Below the pieces are notes generated by a model that had not been told where the DNA came from, searched no databases, and saw only the letters and a list, made by a program, of their open reading frames with translations. Below are positions 9,061 through 21,100 of a stretch of DNA of 35,522 nucleotides, piece after piece. A program made the translations under genes and the position numbers. Source of the DNA: Bacteroidales bacterium UBA1181 (GTDB taxonomy: Bacteria > Bacteroidota > Bacteroidia > Bacteroidales > Paludibacteraceae); contig DBYR01000029.1 in assembly GCA_002310215.1 (NCBI GenBank), positions 1-35,522 of the forward strand. Direction: 5' to 3'. Each line of letters opens with the position of its first letter. Position 1 is the first letter of the stretch.

Positions 9061-11979
9061 TCAACGCTTCAACACCTTAGCGGCGACCGTTCCTTCAGAT
9101 GTTTCGACAAGCAAGACATAGATGCCTGGGGTCAGGTCTGCCACATCCACAGATTCGCCACTCAGCAGGGATGAGTCCACCAAAGTTTCGCCCATCAAGG
9201 AAAGTATCCTCACATGAAGCACTTCGTCCGCAGGGGCGGAGACGAACAGTCTGTCGGAGAATGGATTAGGATATACCGACAAGTACAACCCATCCGAAGC
9301 GCTGTTCGACACAGCTGTAGGCGGGAGGTTAGGTGCGGCGAAGGTGACCACATTCGTAATCTTCCAAGAAGTCTTTCCGTCCTCGACGAACCGCGCATAC
9401 GAATCGTGACGCTCATGCAGTTGGTAGGTGACGGAGTCGAGGATGACGAACGAGCCGTTCACCTTCTTAGAGAGGAACAAAGTCTTGGATTCCGTGAAAG
9501 GCAATTTGAAGTTGGCATGCAATACACCTTGTTCAGGGTCATTGTCCGCCCATACGACCAAGAAACCATCCGCAGGGATCGTTGTCAGTTTCGAATGACC
9601 GGAAGGAATTTCGTACTTTCCCAACGAATCGATAGAAGAAGAGAGGAAGAGACCTGCCATATCCACATCCTCTTTACCTGCGTTATAGAACTCTATCCAA
9701 TCCTCCGTTTGTCTATAATCGTCCAAATAGACACTATTCTTCGTGCATATCTCATTAAAGAGGATTCTGTTCACGTTCGGGTCATACGACGCATCCTCCT
9801 TGAAGATGGCCTCGTAAGAGTCCGCACAAGCCGTGTCGCTGATCAGTGGCGCATTCACGGTCGTCGCCACGCCATCACGGGTGACCACCCAGTGATCGAA
9901 CACATAGCCAGTCGGGGCAATCGCCTCGATCTCGCAAGGGGTACTTTGGAAGTAGAGGCCCGAGAAATCGTTCATGTTGATCGGCTCCTCGTTCAACGTG
10001 AACTTAGCGCCCTTCACGGAAGAGAAGATCCTTGTGCGAAGGGAGTCCGGGCCATACGTGCTCTTGATATCCCTGTAGATATACGGGACACGTTTATCGA
10101 TGAACGTTCTGATAGAATTGATATCATCCTCGAAAGGTTTTTCGATCTTCTTATGGTCGGAGAGGTATTTCGCATAATACTCCGCCTCGGTCCGCACATT
10201 GTTCAGCAGGCTATCCAAGATTTTGTTCATACGGTCCGCGGAGAAGGTGGTCGCCAAATGGACGCAGCACTTCGCCAAGAAACGGTTTTTGATCTTCTCG
10301 TTCTGCATCAACCCCTTGAATGTCGCACTCTTATTGGCAAGCGTGGCGATGGAACGGGAATTGTAATTCTGCTCGTACAAAGAAAAACCGAAGTCCGTAT
10401 CATACAATATCCAACGCCATCTGCCTGGTCGTTTAGGGCGCCAAGCCTTGATATTACCACCCGGCCAGTCCCTATTCACCACATAGATTTCCGCCAGGAA
10501 GTAGTTCAGGAACTCATTGATGTCGACGATTCTATTTATATTCGCATAGTTTTCTGGAGTATTTATCTCCTCGGCGGAGAGTCCAGCGAGGCCCAAAACC
10601 TGATCGTACGTGGTACCTTCATGGGCATGCGAGCCCTCGTTCAAGTAAAACTCATCGTCACCGAATCCATGGTTGGAGAAGATAAAGTCCTTGTTGGTAC
10701 GTTCACGAATATTCAGCATACCATAATAGACACCATTCACAAAGACCACGGAAGGTTGGTAAGCCTGATGGTCGATATCCAAACAGGAAGCGGCCGTCTG
10801 CAGGAACCCATCACGGAGATAGGAGCGACCGAAGTCATTGCCCGAGTTACGCAGCACGATGCTCTTCCAACGCAGGTTAGGCTTCTCCTTGAAGATAGGA
10901 TAGTCCAACTCATTATCGCCATAGATTTTAGCGGCATTGACCTTAATGGACTTCACGTATTTCGTTCTCGAGCAAGCACCGAAGTTGCCTATTTTCACCT
11001 CCTGATTCAAGCGTTCCGCCTTGTTGCCGTCAAATAGTTCGAAGTTGGCAGGGCGGTCCCAATCATTCCAATAGTTTGCCTCGAAATCCGGTCCGCTGCA
11101 ATAGGAAGGCACCTCAGAGCCATTTTTACCTGCCACGAGGAGGCCCAACTCATCTCCGTAGAGATATTCAGGGTCAGAGACGATAGCGACAACCGGGAGG
11201 TTGATGTTACGCTCATCGATGAAGTAGGTTGCGGAAGTGACATTGCTTGGGAATTGTCCGTCACGGTACGCCGCCGCACGCAGAGGTGTATTCTTCGAAA
11301 TAGAAACCGGTCCGTTGTAAAGCGTTCCCTTCTCCTTCGTAGGCTCGGAGCCGTCGGTCGTGTAGAAAATCTCCGCCGAGGCGTCCGCGTCACTGATACG
11401 GACAGACTGTTCTCCGTTGTAGAAACCAGGTTTCAAATCGAAGGATGGGGCTGGAGTCTGCGCCTTCGACGTCTGCACACCATTGTTAGAGGCGCCAGGG
11501 GTAGCCTTCAGCAAAAAGCCAAAAGACTTCTCTCCATCCCCCACCCTGCCGTAAGAGACATTCCGATAGGTGGTGTCATAGACCATACGGTCAATTTGGC
11601 GGCCAGACTCATCGAAGAGATAAAGAGCTCCCTTCTTGGCAGGCAACTTGAAAGAGGCATGGAAAGGCAGGGGTTCCTCGGTCGAGCCATCCAAATAGAT
11701 GACGAGGAATCCACCCGGAGGAATTACTGATTTTTCCGACTGGGTACCCTCAGCCTCGATACGCCACTTGTCAGCGATAGCGGACGTGTCCGTAAGGAAG
11801 TAGGAAGAGACATCCACCGCCTCACTACCCGAGTTATACAACTCCGCCCAACCAGAGAAAAGAAGATTGTCATCCAACGAAGAACATATATTCTTCGGCA
11901 TGACCTCATTAATCACAATTGAGCCAAACGAGGGCAACATTGCGAATAACGACACACATAAAAAAAATAACTTTTTCAT
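9061..11979 (-). CDS. CotH kinase / lamin-tail-domain secreted protein with T9SS type A tail
   Basis: This is a 972-aa exported protein. Residues 1-20 (MKKLFFLCVSLFAMLPSFGS) are a signal peptide. The domains in order are: lamin tail domain 21-145 (INEVMPKN...WAELYN); chitobiase/hexosaminidase C-terminal-like domain 176-255 (FYTTDGSEPT); CotH kinase domain about 258-560, with FVNGVYYGMLNIRER and the metal-binding-type motif YDTDFGF at 526-532; a B-repeat-like stretch 650-725; a second lamin tail domain 738-875 (FNEICTKNS...DWIEFYN); and a type A sorting tail 898-972 (SVYPNPFSDRLFV...PGIYVLL...KVLKR). CotH proteins of Bacillus spores are atypical protein kinases; activity here is inferred from the DTD motif only. 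An in-frame ATG at 12003 would add eight residues before the signal peptide and is less likely. The gene is probably monocistronic. Confidence 0.9.
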   Translation of the reverse strand: MKKLFFLCVSLFAMLPSFGSIVINEVMPKNICSSLDDNLLFSGWAELYNSGSEAVDVSSYFLTDTSAIADKWRIEAEGTQSEKSVIPPGGFLVIYLDGSTEEPLPFHASFKLPAKKGALYLFDESGRQIDRMVYDTTYRNVSYGRVGDGEKSFGFLLKATPGASNNGVQTSKAQTPAPSFDLKPGFYNGEQSVRISDADASAEIFYTTDGSEPTKEKGTLYNGPVSISKNTPLRAAAYRDGQFPSNVTSATYFIDERNINLPVVAIVSDPEYLYGDELGLLVAGKNGSEVPSYCSGPDFEANYWNDWDRPANFELFDGNKAERLNQEVKIGNFGACSRTKYVKSIKVNAAKIYGDNELDYPIFKEKPNLRWKSIVLRNSGNDFGRSYLRDGFLQTAASCLDIDHQAYQPSVVFVNGVYYGMLNIRERTNKDFIFSNHGFGDDEFYLNEGSHAHEGTTYDQVLGLAGLSAEEINTPENYANINRIVDINEFLNYFLAEIYVVNRDWPGGNIKAWRPKRPGRWRWILYDTDFGFSLYEQNYNSRSIATLANKSATFKGLMQNEKIKNRFLAKCCVHLATTFSADRMNKILDSLLNNVRTEAEYYAKYLSDHKKIEKPFEDDINSIRTFIDKRVPYIYRDIKSTYGPDSLRTRIFSSVKGAKFTLNEEPINMNDFSGLYFQSTPCEIEAIAPTGYVFDHWVVTRDGVATTVNAPLISDTACADSYEAIFKEDASYDPNVNRILFNEICTKNSVYLDDYRQTEDWIEFYNAGKEDVDMAGLFLSSSIDSLGKYEIPSGHSKLTTIPADGFLVVWADNDPEQGVLHANFKLPFTESKTLFLSKKVNGSFVILDSVTYQLHERHDSYARFVEDGKTSWKITNVVTFAAPNLPPTAVSNSASDGLYLSVYPNPFSDRLFVSAPADEVLHVRILSLMGETLVDSSLLSGESVDVADLTPGIYVLLVETSEGTVAAKVLKR

Positions 11980-12049
11980 TGTAACATTTTCATTTAGAAA
12001 CATTTATACTAAAATCACTTATCCGTCAAATTAATACTGAATGCAAGCG

Positions 12050-12079
12050 CAAATATACAAAGAAAAACGAACCGACAAA
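12050..12079 (-). promoter_or_regulatory. Bacteroidota-type promoter for the CotH-domain gene
   Basis: On the minus strand TTTG (complement of 12076-12079) is followed by 18 nt and TATATTTG (complement of 12050-12057). The inferred start near 12043 gives a leader of about 64 nt to ATG 11979. The element lies between the hairpin that follows the giant gene and this gene, so the two are likely transcribed separately. Confidence 0.65.
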
Positions 12080-12135
12080 GAGGAACGAAGAATCTGCATT
12101 TCCAAGCATTGGTATCACAAGGATGCGGCGATCGA

Positions 12136-12174
12136 GGATGAACGGGGACGAGGCGAACCACGTCCCCGTCATCC
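12136..12174 (-). terminator. Hairpin terminator after the 5352-aa giant gene
   Basis: A 14-bp stem (GGATGAACGGGGACG at 12136-12150 with CGTCCCCGTCATCC at 12161-12174, one bulged base) encloses a 10-nt loop. It starts 8 bp after the stop codon at 12183. The stem is long and GC-rich, but no U-tract follows on the minus strand. It may act as a terminator with other factors or as a 3'-end-stabilising structure. Confidence 0.55.
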
Positions 12175-12182
12175 ATGATACG

Positions 12183-15100
12183 TTAATGCATCTTCACCAC
12201 CTCAATTGTACCACGCACGATCAAGCCGTTACCCATTTCGAGTTCATAGAAGTAAACGGCAGGATCAGCCTGATGTCCCTTATGCGTTCCCGGCCAGCCG
12301 TCGTTACCCTCGAAGACCTTCTGACCATAGCGGTCGAAGATGATAACGTGGTGGTTCTTCATGAAGACATCATTCAAGCCATCCTTCGTATGAGGAGTGA
12401 AAGCGGTAGGAACCTGTTGCAGCACATCCACTTCCGTGAGGCGGGAAGGAGTCTCCGGACACACGCCATCCGAAATGGTCACGTAGTAGTAAGCCGTATC
12501 CTGAGGATAATCGACGATGTACGGAGTCTCAAGGAATCCAGAAGATTCATATACCTCATCCTCCTCGTCATCCGGGTCATTGAAGATGAATCCCTCGCCC
12601 ACGAAAGAGTTGTAGTTTTCCAGGTCATATTTGCCCACTACCTTACGCCATACGAGGTAATGGTAGTCATAATCCGTCTTCAGTGTCAGGGTGACGCTCT
12701 CGCCATTCCAGATACGGGCAGGATCATGAGGATCCGTCTCGATGATGATGCTATCCGGATTATAACGTTTGTGGACATTCAAGCGGATTGAATCCGTATT
12801 GAACAACTGGTTGATGCGCAGCATCTCATAAGCGATGGAATCATTGTCCAAGTAAACCAGGGTATCCTGCGTGGTGAGAGAATCACCATAGCAAGAAAGT
12901 AACGCATGCGAATTAAGGGAAGTGGATGCGCCACATCGGTTCTCCGCATAGTAAGAGATGACCTTCCCGTTGAAATCGTAAGAGATCGCACCCTCGATGG
13001 AGTCGGTCGGATCGAATCGCTCACCGTCCAGCATCCAGTATTGCTCCTTCATCGGAGCGCCCATGCTATCCACGCACCTCAAGTAAGGGTCCAGTTGAAT
13101 CATATTGCCCTCGCAGACAGGCATTTCTGCGGATATCATACTGATCTTAGGACGTTCCAAGACATGGATGTATGCGGAAGCCGTATCGGAGCAACCTGTT
13201 GTCGTATCCATAGCGACGAACCAATAAAGACCACTCTCGGATTGTTGGCGTATCGTGGTCAACGCCTTGCTGGCATTCACCTCAGACCCGTACAGTTTCA
13301 CATACTCGACGAACTCGTTCCTATACGTTTTCGGGTTATCACTATACAACAGGTTCTCATGAGAGATGGAACCACGGTAATAGTCATAGCTGAACACACT
13401 TGGCAGCTTACGGATCCTACCATTCGGCATCACCTGCTCCAGATAACCAGAGGCGTAACGTATGCTTTGGCTCGCCAAATAGACACCCACCTCATCCGTC
13501 ACACAAGTATCGGATGAATATGCGTTGAGAGAGACGATCGACTGAGGAGATTGAACCCTCACGTACTTGGCGATACTGTCGGAGTTGCCGCACATATCGG
13601 AGACACGAACCCATACCCACATGGAGGTTTGGATGCCCGTACCTGGTGCAGGAATCTGAACCACGGTGAGGTTATCGTTCTCCGTACAATTATCATTCAC
13701 CATCGATTTCGCGTCGACAGTGAAGTCTGGCACCTCGAACATACAGCCCTTCAACGACTTCGCCAACACAGTGTCTTTCCAACCATCAGGGTAGGTGAAC
13801 TCTGGTCCCACCGTATCACGGACAGAGATAGTCTGGATCATAGAATCCACATTACCGCAGCGGTCGTACGCATAGTACACACGTTTGATATCGTAGTTGA
13901 AGTAGTCGCAAGAGGTAGGGTCGCTCCCCCTGTCATTCGTCTCCTGCATCTCAATGCGCACGGATCCGACGCAGTTATCGGTAGCCGTCAACGCAATTGG
14001 AGCGAAGATGGAATCCTCGCAGGAGAGCGTCGTATCACGCAGAACAAAGTCGAACTGAGGGGCAATGGTATCTCGGATGTAGATAACCTCCTCGCAGGAG
14101 TCGATGCCACCACGGGTATTCGTCACCTGATAGATCCTCGTCACAACCATCTCGCAAGAGTCTCCTTGGTAGTTATCCTTGTAACGGAAGGAACCGTCCA
14201 CAATCTTGTACTCCGTCGTGAAGGAACCACCCGCATCCCTGAAGGCCTCATAAGAGTCGTATGCGGCAGGGATATCCTCCAAGCAAGCGAATACCTTGCC
14301 GTCGAGGTTGCCAGGACAGAAGAGCGTATCCGTACCGAAGTCTTCCACTTTGACGATCTGCGTACACTCGCTGGAATTACCAGACTTGTCGGTATAGGTC
14401 CAAACGATGGTGGTCAGACCGATTTCGAAGTTACCCTCCAACGGAGAGCCATCCTCACGGCGTCCGGTAGCGGTGATCACACCGTCACAAAGGTCATCCA
14501 AGGTAGGAGCGACCAAACCGGCGGCAACGGCCTCCTCGTAAGTGGAGACATTCTTGTACTTGGAAGTAGCGGTGATATCCGCATGGATCGTATCGAGATC
14601 CTCGCAATGAGGAACAGGAGCGATGGTATCTTTCACCGTCACCTTCTGCTCACACGTCAGAGGTTTCGTGCTGTAAGGGCTGACGAACGTCCACGTCACA
14701 GTAGTCGTTCCGACTGGGTAAGCGTCTTCGAGCGTCAAACCATCCTGACGGGTAGGAACACCCGGCACATCATCGCCCGTACAAGCGTCCTTTGCCACTG
14801 GCGTAGGCAACACGAACTCGCCCGCAGGGATTTCGCACTTATCCATCGCCAAGTAGAGGGTCGTATCCTTCAATTCGTCGCAATTGAACTCCGGAGCCAA
14901 ATCGCTCTGGATGAAGACGTATTGCTCACACGTAGCGACAGCCGTCGAGTAGAGGCTCGTGAAGGTCCAGACGATTGTGTCATGGCCCACGACGTAAGCG
15001 CTATCCATGTCACGACCGCTCGTCCTTTGGCCAACGCCCCAGATCGTATCCTTCGTGCAAGCATCGAGGGCGAATGGTGTGTTCACATTCAAATCGGCGG

Positions 15101-18100
15101 CGGAGATTTCACAAACACCCGTCAACACCTTCTCGATTGGAGTGTTCTTCAACGAGTCACAGTTGAAGATTGGCTCCATATCGCTTTGGATGAAGACATA
15201 TTGTTCGCAAGTATCATTGTTCGTCGAGTATTCGCTATCGAACACCCAAACGATGGTGTCGTTTCCAACAACGTAGTTATCCGTCATAGACCTGCCGCTC
15301 TTTCTCGTGCCAACGCCCCAAACGGTATCGTTCGTGCAGACATCGAGGGCGAATGGTGTGTTCACGTTCAAGTCGGCGGCGGAGATCTCACAGACGCCTG
15401 AAAGCACCTTCTCGATCGGTGCGTTCTTCAACGAGTCACAATCGAACTTAGGCTTCATATCGCTTTGGATATAAACGTACTGCTCACAAGTATCGTTCAA
15501 GGTTGAGTACTCGCTATCGAATACCCAGATAATCGTGTCACGACCCACCACGTATGGCTCGTCCATGCCACGTCCGCTCTTTCTTGTACCAACACCCGGG
15601 ATCGGCTCCTTCGTGCAGGCGTCGTATGCGATAGGCGTAGCGATGTTCAAGTCGGCGGCGGAGATCTCACAGACACCTGAAAGCACCTTCTCGATCACCT
15701 CCTGCTTCAACGAATCGCAGTTGAAGATTGGTTTCAAGTCGCTTTGGATGAAGACATATTGTTCGCAGACTGATGTATCCGTAGAGAATTCGCTGATGAA
15801 GGTCCAGACGATCGTGTCACGGCCGACCACAAAGTTCTCGTCCATGCCCTTGCCGCTCTTGCGTACACCGACACCATAGATCTTCTCGTTCGTACATGCG
15901 TCGATGGCGAACGGTGTCTTGATGTCTATATCAGCGGCGGAGATTTCACAAACGCCCTCCAAGACACGCTCGATCGGAGCATTGTTCAACGAGTCGCAAT
16001 CGAACAAGAGTTTCTTATCGCTGCGGATGAAAACAGGTTGCTCGCAGACCGCAACGACGGTCGAGTAAGTGCTGACGAATCGCCAAACGATGGTATCACG
16101 GCCCACACGGAACGGTTCATCCATGCTCAAGCCGCTCTTTCTCTTCGCCTTGCCCCATACCGTATCGTTCGTACAAACATCGATAGCGAATGGTGTGTTG
16201 ATATGCAGATCCGCAGGGTCGATCTCACAAACCTCATGCAGCACCGTATCGATCACCTCCTTCATCAAGGAGTCGCAATCGAACTTAGGAGCCATGTCGC
16301 TGCGGATGAAGATATACTGCTCGCAGAATGCGGTATCCGAGGAGAATTCGCTGGCGAAGGTCCAGATGATCGTATCACGGCCCACATGGTACTTATCACC
16401 CATCGACAAGCCACTGGTACGTCTACCCACACCCCAGATCGTATCCTTCGTGCAGGCATCCAAAGCGAACGGAATGATCAGGTTCATGTCGGCGGAGTCA
16501 ATCTCGCAGACGCCCTGGATGTCACGCTCGATTGGTGCGTTCTTCAACGAGTCGCAGTTGAACAGCGGAGCCATATCGCTCTGGATGAAGATATATTGGT
16601 CACACACAGTTGTGTCCGTAGAATATTCGCTGATGAACTTCCAGGTGATCGTGTCGCGGCCCACCTTATAGATGCCGCCCATCGGTTCACCGCTCGAACG
16701 TGTGCCCACGCCCCAGATCGTATCCTTCGTACAAGCGTCCAAAGCGAACGGAACGGTAAAGTTCAAGCTTGCGGAGTCAATTTCACAGACACCATGCAGC
16801 ACGGTGTCGATCGGGCTGTTCTTCAATGAGTCGCAATCGAACAACGGAGCCATATCGCTCTGGATGAAGATATATTGGTCGCACACCACATCCTCAAGCG
16901 TATAGATGCTGGAGAAGGTCCAAGTGATCGTGTCACGTCCCACATAGTACTTGCCACCCATCGGCAGACCGCTCTTGCGTACACCGACGCCCCAAACCGT
17001 ATCGTTCGTACAGCCGTCGAGAGCGAACGGAACCTGATAGTTCAGCGTAGCGGAATCCACCTCACAAACGCCATGGAGCACCGAGGTGATCGGATGGTTC
17101 TTCAACGAGTCGCAATCGAAATCGATGCCCTTATTGCTTTGAATGAAGACATATTGCTCACAAATGGCCGTATCGACGGAGAACTCGCTGATGAAGCGCC
17201 AAACGATGGTATCGCGACCCACAACATAGGAGTCGGTCATCGCACGCCCGCTCGTACGCTCGCCCACGCCCCATACGGTATCGCCCGTACAAGCGTCGAA
17301 GGCGAATGGTGTGTTCACGCCCAAGTCGGCAGGAGTGATCTCACAGACACCGTCCAGCACCTTCTCGATCGGACTGTTCTTCAACGAGTCGCAATTGAAG
17401 ATCGGTTCCAGATCGCTCTGGATGAAGACATATTGCTCGCAAGTATCATTTGCGGTGGAGTATTCACTATCGAACACCCAGACGATCGTATCACGACCCA
17501 CCACATAGTTGTCCGTCATGCTCTTACCGCTCTTGCGTGTGCCTACGCCCCAGATCGTATCATTCGTACAAGCATCGAGGGCGAACGGAGTGTTCACCTT
17601 CAAGTCGGCAGGAGAGATCTCGCAAGTATCCACCAAAACCTTATGGATCGGAGCGTTCTTCAACGAGTCGCAGTCGAACTTAGGTTTCAGATCACTCTGG
17701 ATGAAGATATATTGTTCACAAGTATCGTTATTGGTTGAGTATTCACTCTCAAACACCCAGATGATCGTGTCGCGACCCACCTTATAGGTGCCACCCATCG
17801 GCTCGCCGCTCGTTCTCGTACCCCTACCCCAGACGGTATCATTCGTACAAGCATCCAAGGCAAACGGCACGATCATGTTCAGGCCAGCGGAGTCGATTTC
17901 ACAGACACCCTCCAGCACACGCTCGATCGGCGCATTCTTCAACGAGTCGCAATCGAACTTAGGCTTCATGTCGCTCTGGATGAAGATATATTGCTCACAA
18001 ACAGCGGTATCCGTAGAGTATTCGCTGATGAATCGCCAAACGATGGTATCACGGCCCACCTTATAGGTGCCACCCATCGGCAAACCGCTCGTACGCTCGC

Positions 18101-21100
18101 CGACACCCCAGATCGTATCCTTCGTGCAGGCATCCAAGGCGAACGGCACCGTGTAGTTCAAGCCAGCGGAATCGATTTCACAGACACCATGGAGCACCGT
18201 ATCGATCACAGCCTTCTTCAAGGAATCGCAGTCGAAGAGTGGCTCCATATCGCTCTGGATGAAGACGTATTGATCACATGCAAGCGTATCCGTAGAGTAC
18301 TCGCTGATGAAGGTCCACGTGATCGTGTCGCGGCCCACCTTGTAGACACCGCCCATCGGCTCGCCGCTCTTCCTTTCGCCCACGCCCCAGATGGTATCCC
18401 TCGTGCAGGCATCCAGAGCGAACGGAACGATCATGTTCAGACCAGCGGAGTCGATTTCGCAAACACCATGGAGCACACGCTCGATCGGTGCGTTCTTCAG
18501 AGAGTCACAGTCGAACTCAAGACCCTTGTCGCTCTTAATGTAGATGTATTGGTCACAGAGAACCGTGTCCGTAGAGTATTCACTGATGAAGGTCCACGTG
18601 ATCGTGTCGCGGCCCACCTTATAGATGCCACCCATCGGTTCGCCGCTCTTCCTTTCGCCGACACCCCAGATGGTATCCTTCGTGCAAGCATCCAAAGCGA
18701 ACGGAACGATCATGTTCAGACCAGCGGAGTCGATTTCGCAGACACCATGCAGCACACGCTCGATCGGAGCGTTCTTCAACGAGTCGCAATCGAACTCTAA
18801 CGCCTTATCACTCTTGATGTAGATGTATTGTTCACATTCAGCCACCGCGGTAGAGTATTCGCTGGTGAAGGTCCAGACGATGGTATCGCGGCCCACCTTG
18901 TAGATGCCACCCATCGGCTCGCCACTCGTTCTCCTGCCCACGCCCCAGATGGTATCCTTCGTGCAGGCATCCAGAGCGAATGGAACAATCATATTCAAAC
19001 CAGCGGAGTCGATTTCGCAGACACCATGCAGCACACGCTCGATCGGAGCATTCTTCAACGAGTCGCAATCGAACTCCAACGCCTTGTCGCTCTTGATGTA
19101 GATATATTGCTCACACTCCGCCGTATCAGTCGAGTACTCGCTGATGAAGGTCCAGACGATGGTGTCTCGTCCCACAGGGTAAACACCGCCCATCGACAGA
19201 CCGCTCTTACGTCTGCCCACGCCCCATACAGTATCGTTCGTGCAAGCATCCAAGGCAAATGGAACAGTGAAGTTCAGGCTTGCGGAGTCGATTTCGCAAA
19301 CACCATGCAGCACGGTGTCGATCGGAGCGTTCTTCAACGAGTCGCAATCAAACAACAGCTCCTTGTCGCTCTTGATATAGATGAACTGCTCGCACTCCAC
19401 AACAGAAGTGGAGTATTCGCTGACGAATCTCCAAACGATGGTATCACGGCCCACAAGGTATGGATCATTCATCGCACTACCGCTCTTACGTCTACCCACG
19501 CCCCAAATCGTATCGTTCGTACAAACGTCGAGGGCGAACGGAGTCTGTATCTTCAGGGAAGCGGAATCGATCTCGCAGACATCGTGGAGCACCGTGTCGA
19601 TCACCGCACGGTTCAGAGAGTCGCAATCGAACGCCAGCTCGTTATCGCTCTGGATGAAGATATATTGTTCGCAGCTATCGAGTGTCGTGGAGTAGATGCT
19701 TTGGAATACCCAAACGATCGTATCACGACCCACGACGTACTTGTCATTCATCGCCAAGCCACTCTTTCTATGTCCAACACCCGGCACAGGGTCGTTCGTG
19801 CAGGCATCATGTGCGATAGGCGTTTGGATGCCCAATTGAGCGGAATCCGTTTCACACACGCCATGAAGCACTGTGGTGATAGGACTATTCTTCAACGAAT
19901 CACAGTCGAAGAGAGGCTTCAGATCCGTATTCAGCATCAGTTTCTGGTCGCAATAGACCTTGTTGCCCGTCTTGTCTTGGAAGATCCAGTAGAGGTTATA
20001 CACCCTACCCACAACGAACTTATCCTCCGCCTTCACGCTATCGGCGAGGTTCGTCGATGTGGAGAGGACACCGATGATGTCGCCATCGCAGTTATCATGT
20101 GCGGTATAAGTGTTCAAATTGATTTTCTTATAAGGCAATTCACAAACGCCATGGGCAACCACCACCGCCGAATCAGGGTCGATGTCGTCGCAATTGAAGG
20201 TAGGCGCAGTCGTATCCTTCAGCAATATAGGGAGTTGACAAGAATCCATCTTCGTCACGAGATGTTCACCCGTCTTCACGAATACCCAGCGGATGTCGTA
20301 AGGCGTGTTGTAGAGAAGCGGATCGTCGTCCTTCAAGATCGACCAATTATCAGCGCCATACAAGGAGACCTTCATGATGACGCTGTCGATAGGAGTCTCG
20401 ACAGATGTCTCACAATCCACATAAGAGGCGGATGCGTTCATGTTCAGCTTGGAGAGGCTATCGCTCAAGCTCTTCCAAGGGAGGTCCGTACACGTTTCGA
20501 CGATGAACGGTTCGCCCGAAGAAGGAGGACAATTGAGATCGATTCCATGGTCATCCAAGATGGATACCTTTTGTTGGCAAGTATCGGAGTGGACGCCATA
20601 GATATCCGTCGCAAACCAATAGAGTGTATAACCACCCACGGAGAAGTTCTTCGTCACGGAAGCGTCAAACGCATCCAAAGCCGTGAATGTTGTATTATCA
20701 TAAGAGTAATAGATCTTATCGACGGCACAGTTGTCCGACGCCGTAGCAGGGCGAAGCGTCACATCCGTGGCGCAGCCCGTGGTGAGGGAGATAGCCGTAT
20801 CGGCAGGACAAGTGATCACAGGAGCGATCGTATCCAGAACCGTCACCTTGTAGTTACAAGTGTCGGAGAGATTGCCATGGACATCCTCTGCATACCAATA
20901 GACGGTCGTGTCGCCCACCGCAAGCGTATGATTGAACGTGGCGCCCAAGAGAGAGAATGACTCACCGTCGAATGAATAGTATACCTTCGGTTCACCGCAG
21001 GCATCCGTAGCCGTGGCGGCAGGGAGATCCGTCTCGATGGAGCAACCGCTCACCACCTTCAGCGTCAAGTCGGAAGGACAAGTCATATCAGGAGCGATGG

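Noticed and set aside
11980..12003. ATG at 12003 as start of the CotH-domain protein
   Set aside because: It would put eight polar residues before a classical MKKLFFL signal peptide. It cannot be fully excluded, since the promoter lies upstream of both.
14889..19910. Possible CRISPR-like or satellite array because of regular spacing
   Set aside because: The 279-bp units are wholly coding and in frame, with protein-level conservation and no separate spacers.
18828..20960. 710-codon open frame on the plus strand, with other long ones at 13551-15401, 9214-11037 and 21624-23045
   Set aside because: They lie antisense to well-supported genes. Within the repeat arrays the period is a multiple of three, so any stop-free antisense frame repeats too. 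Their translations are Arg/His-rich with no domain, signal peptide or promoter, as expected for shadows caused by codon bias on the coding strand.
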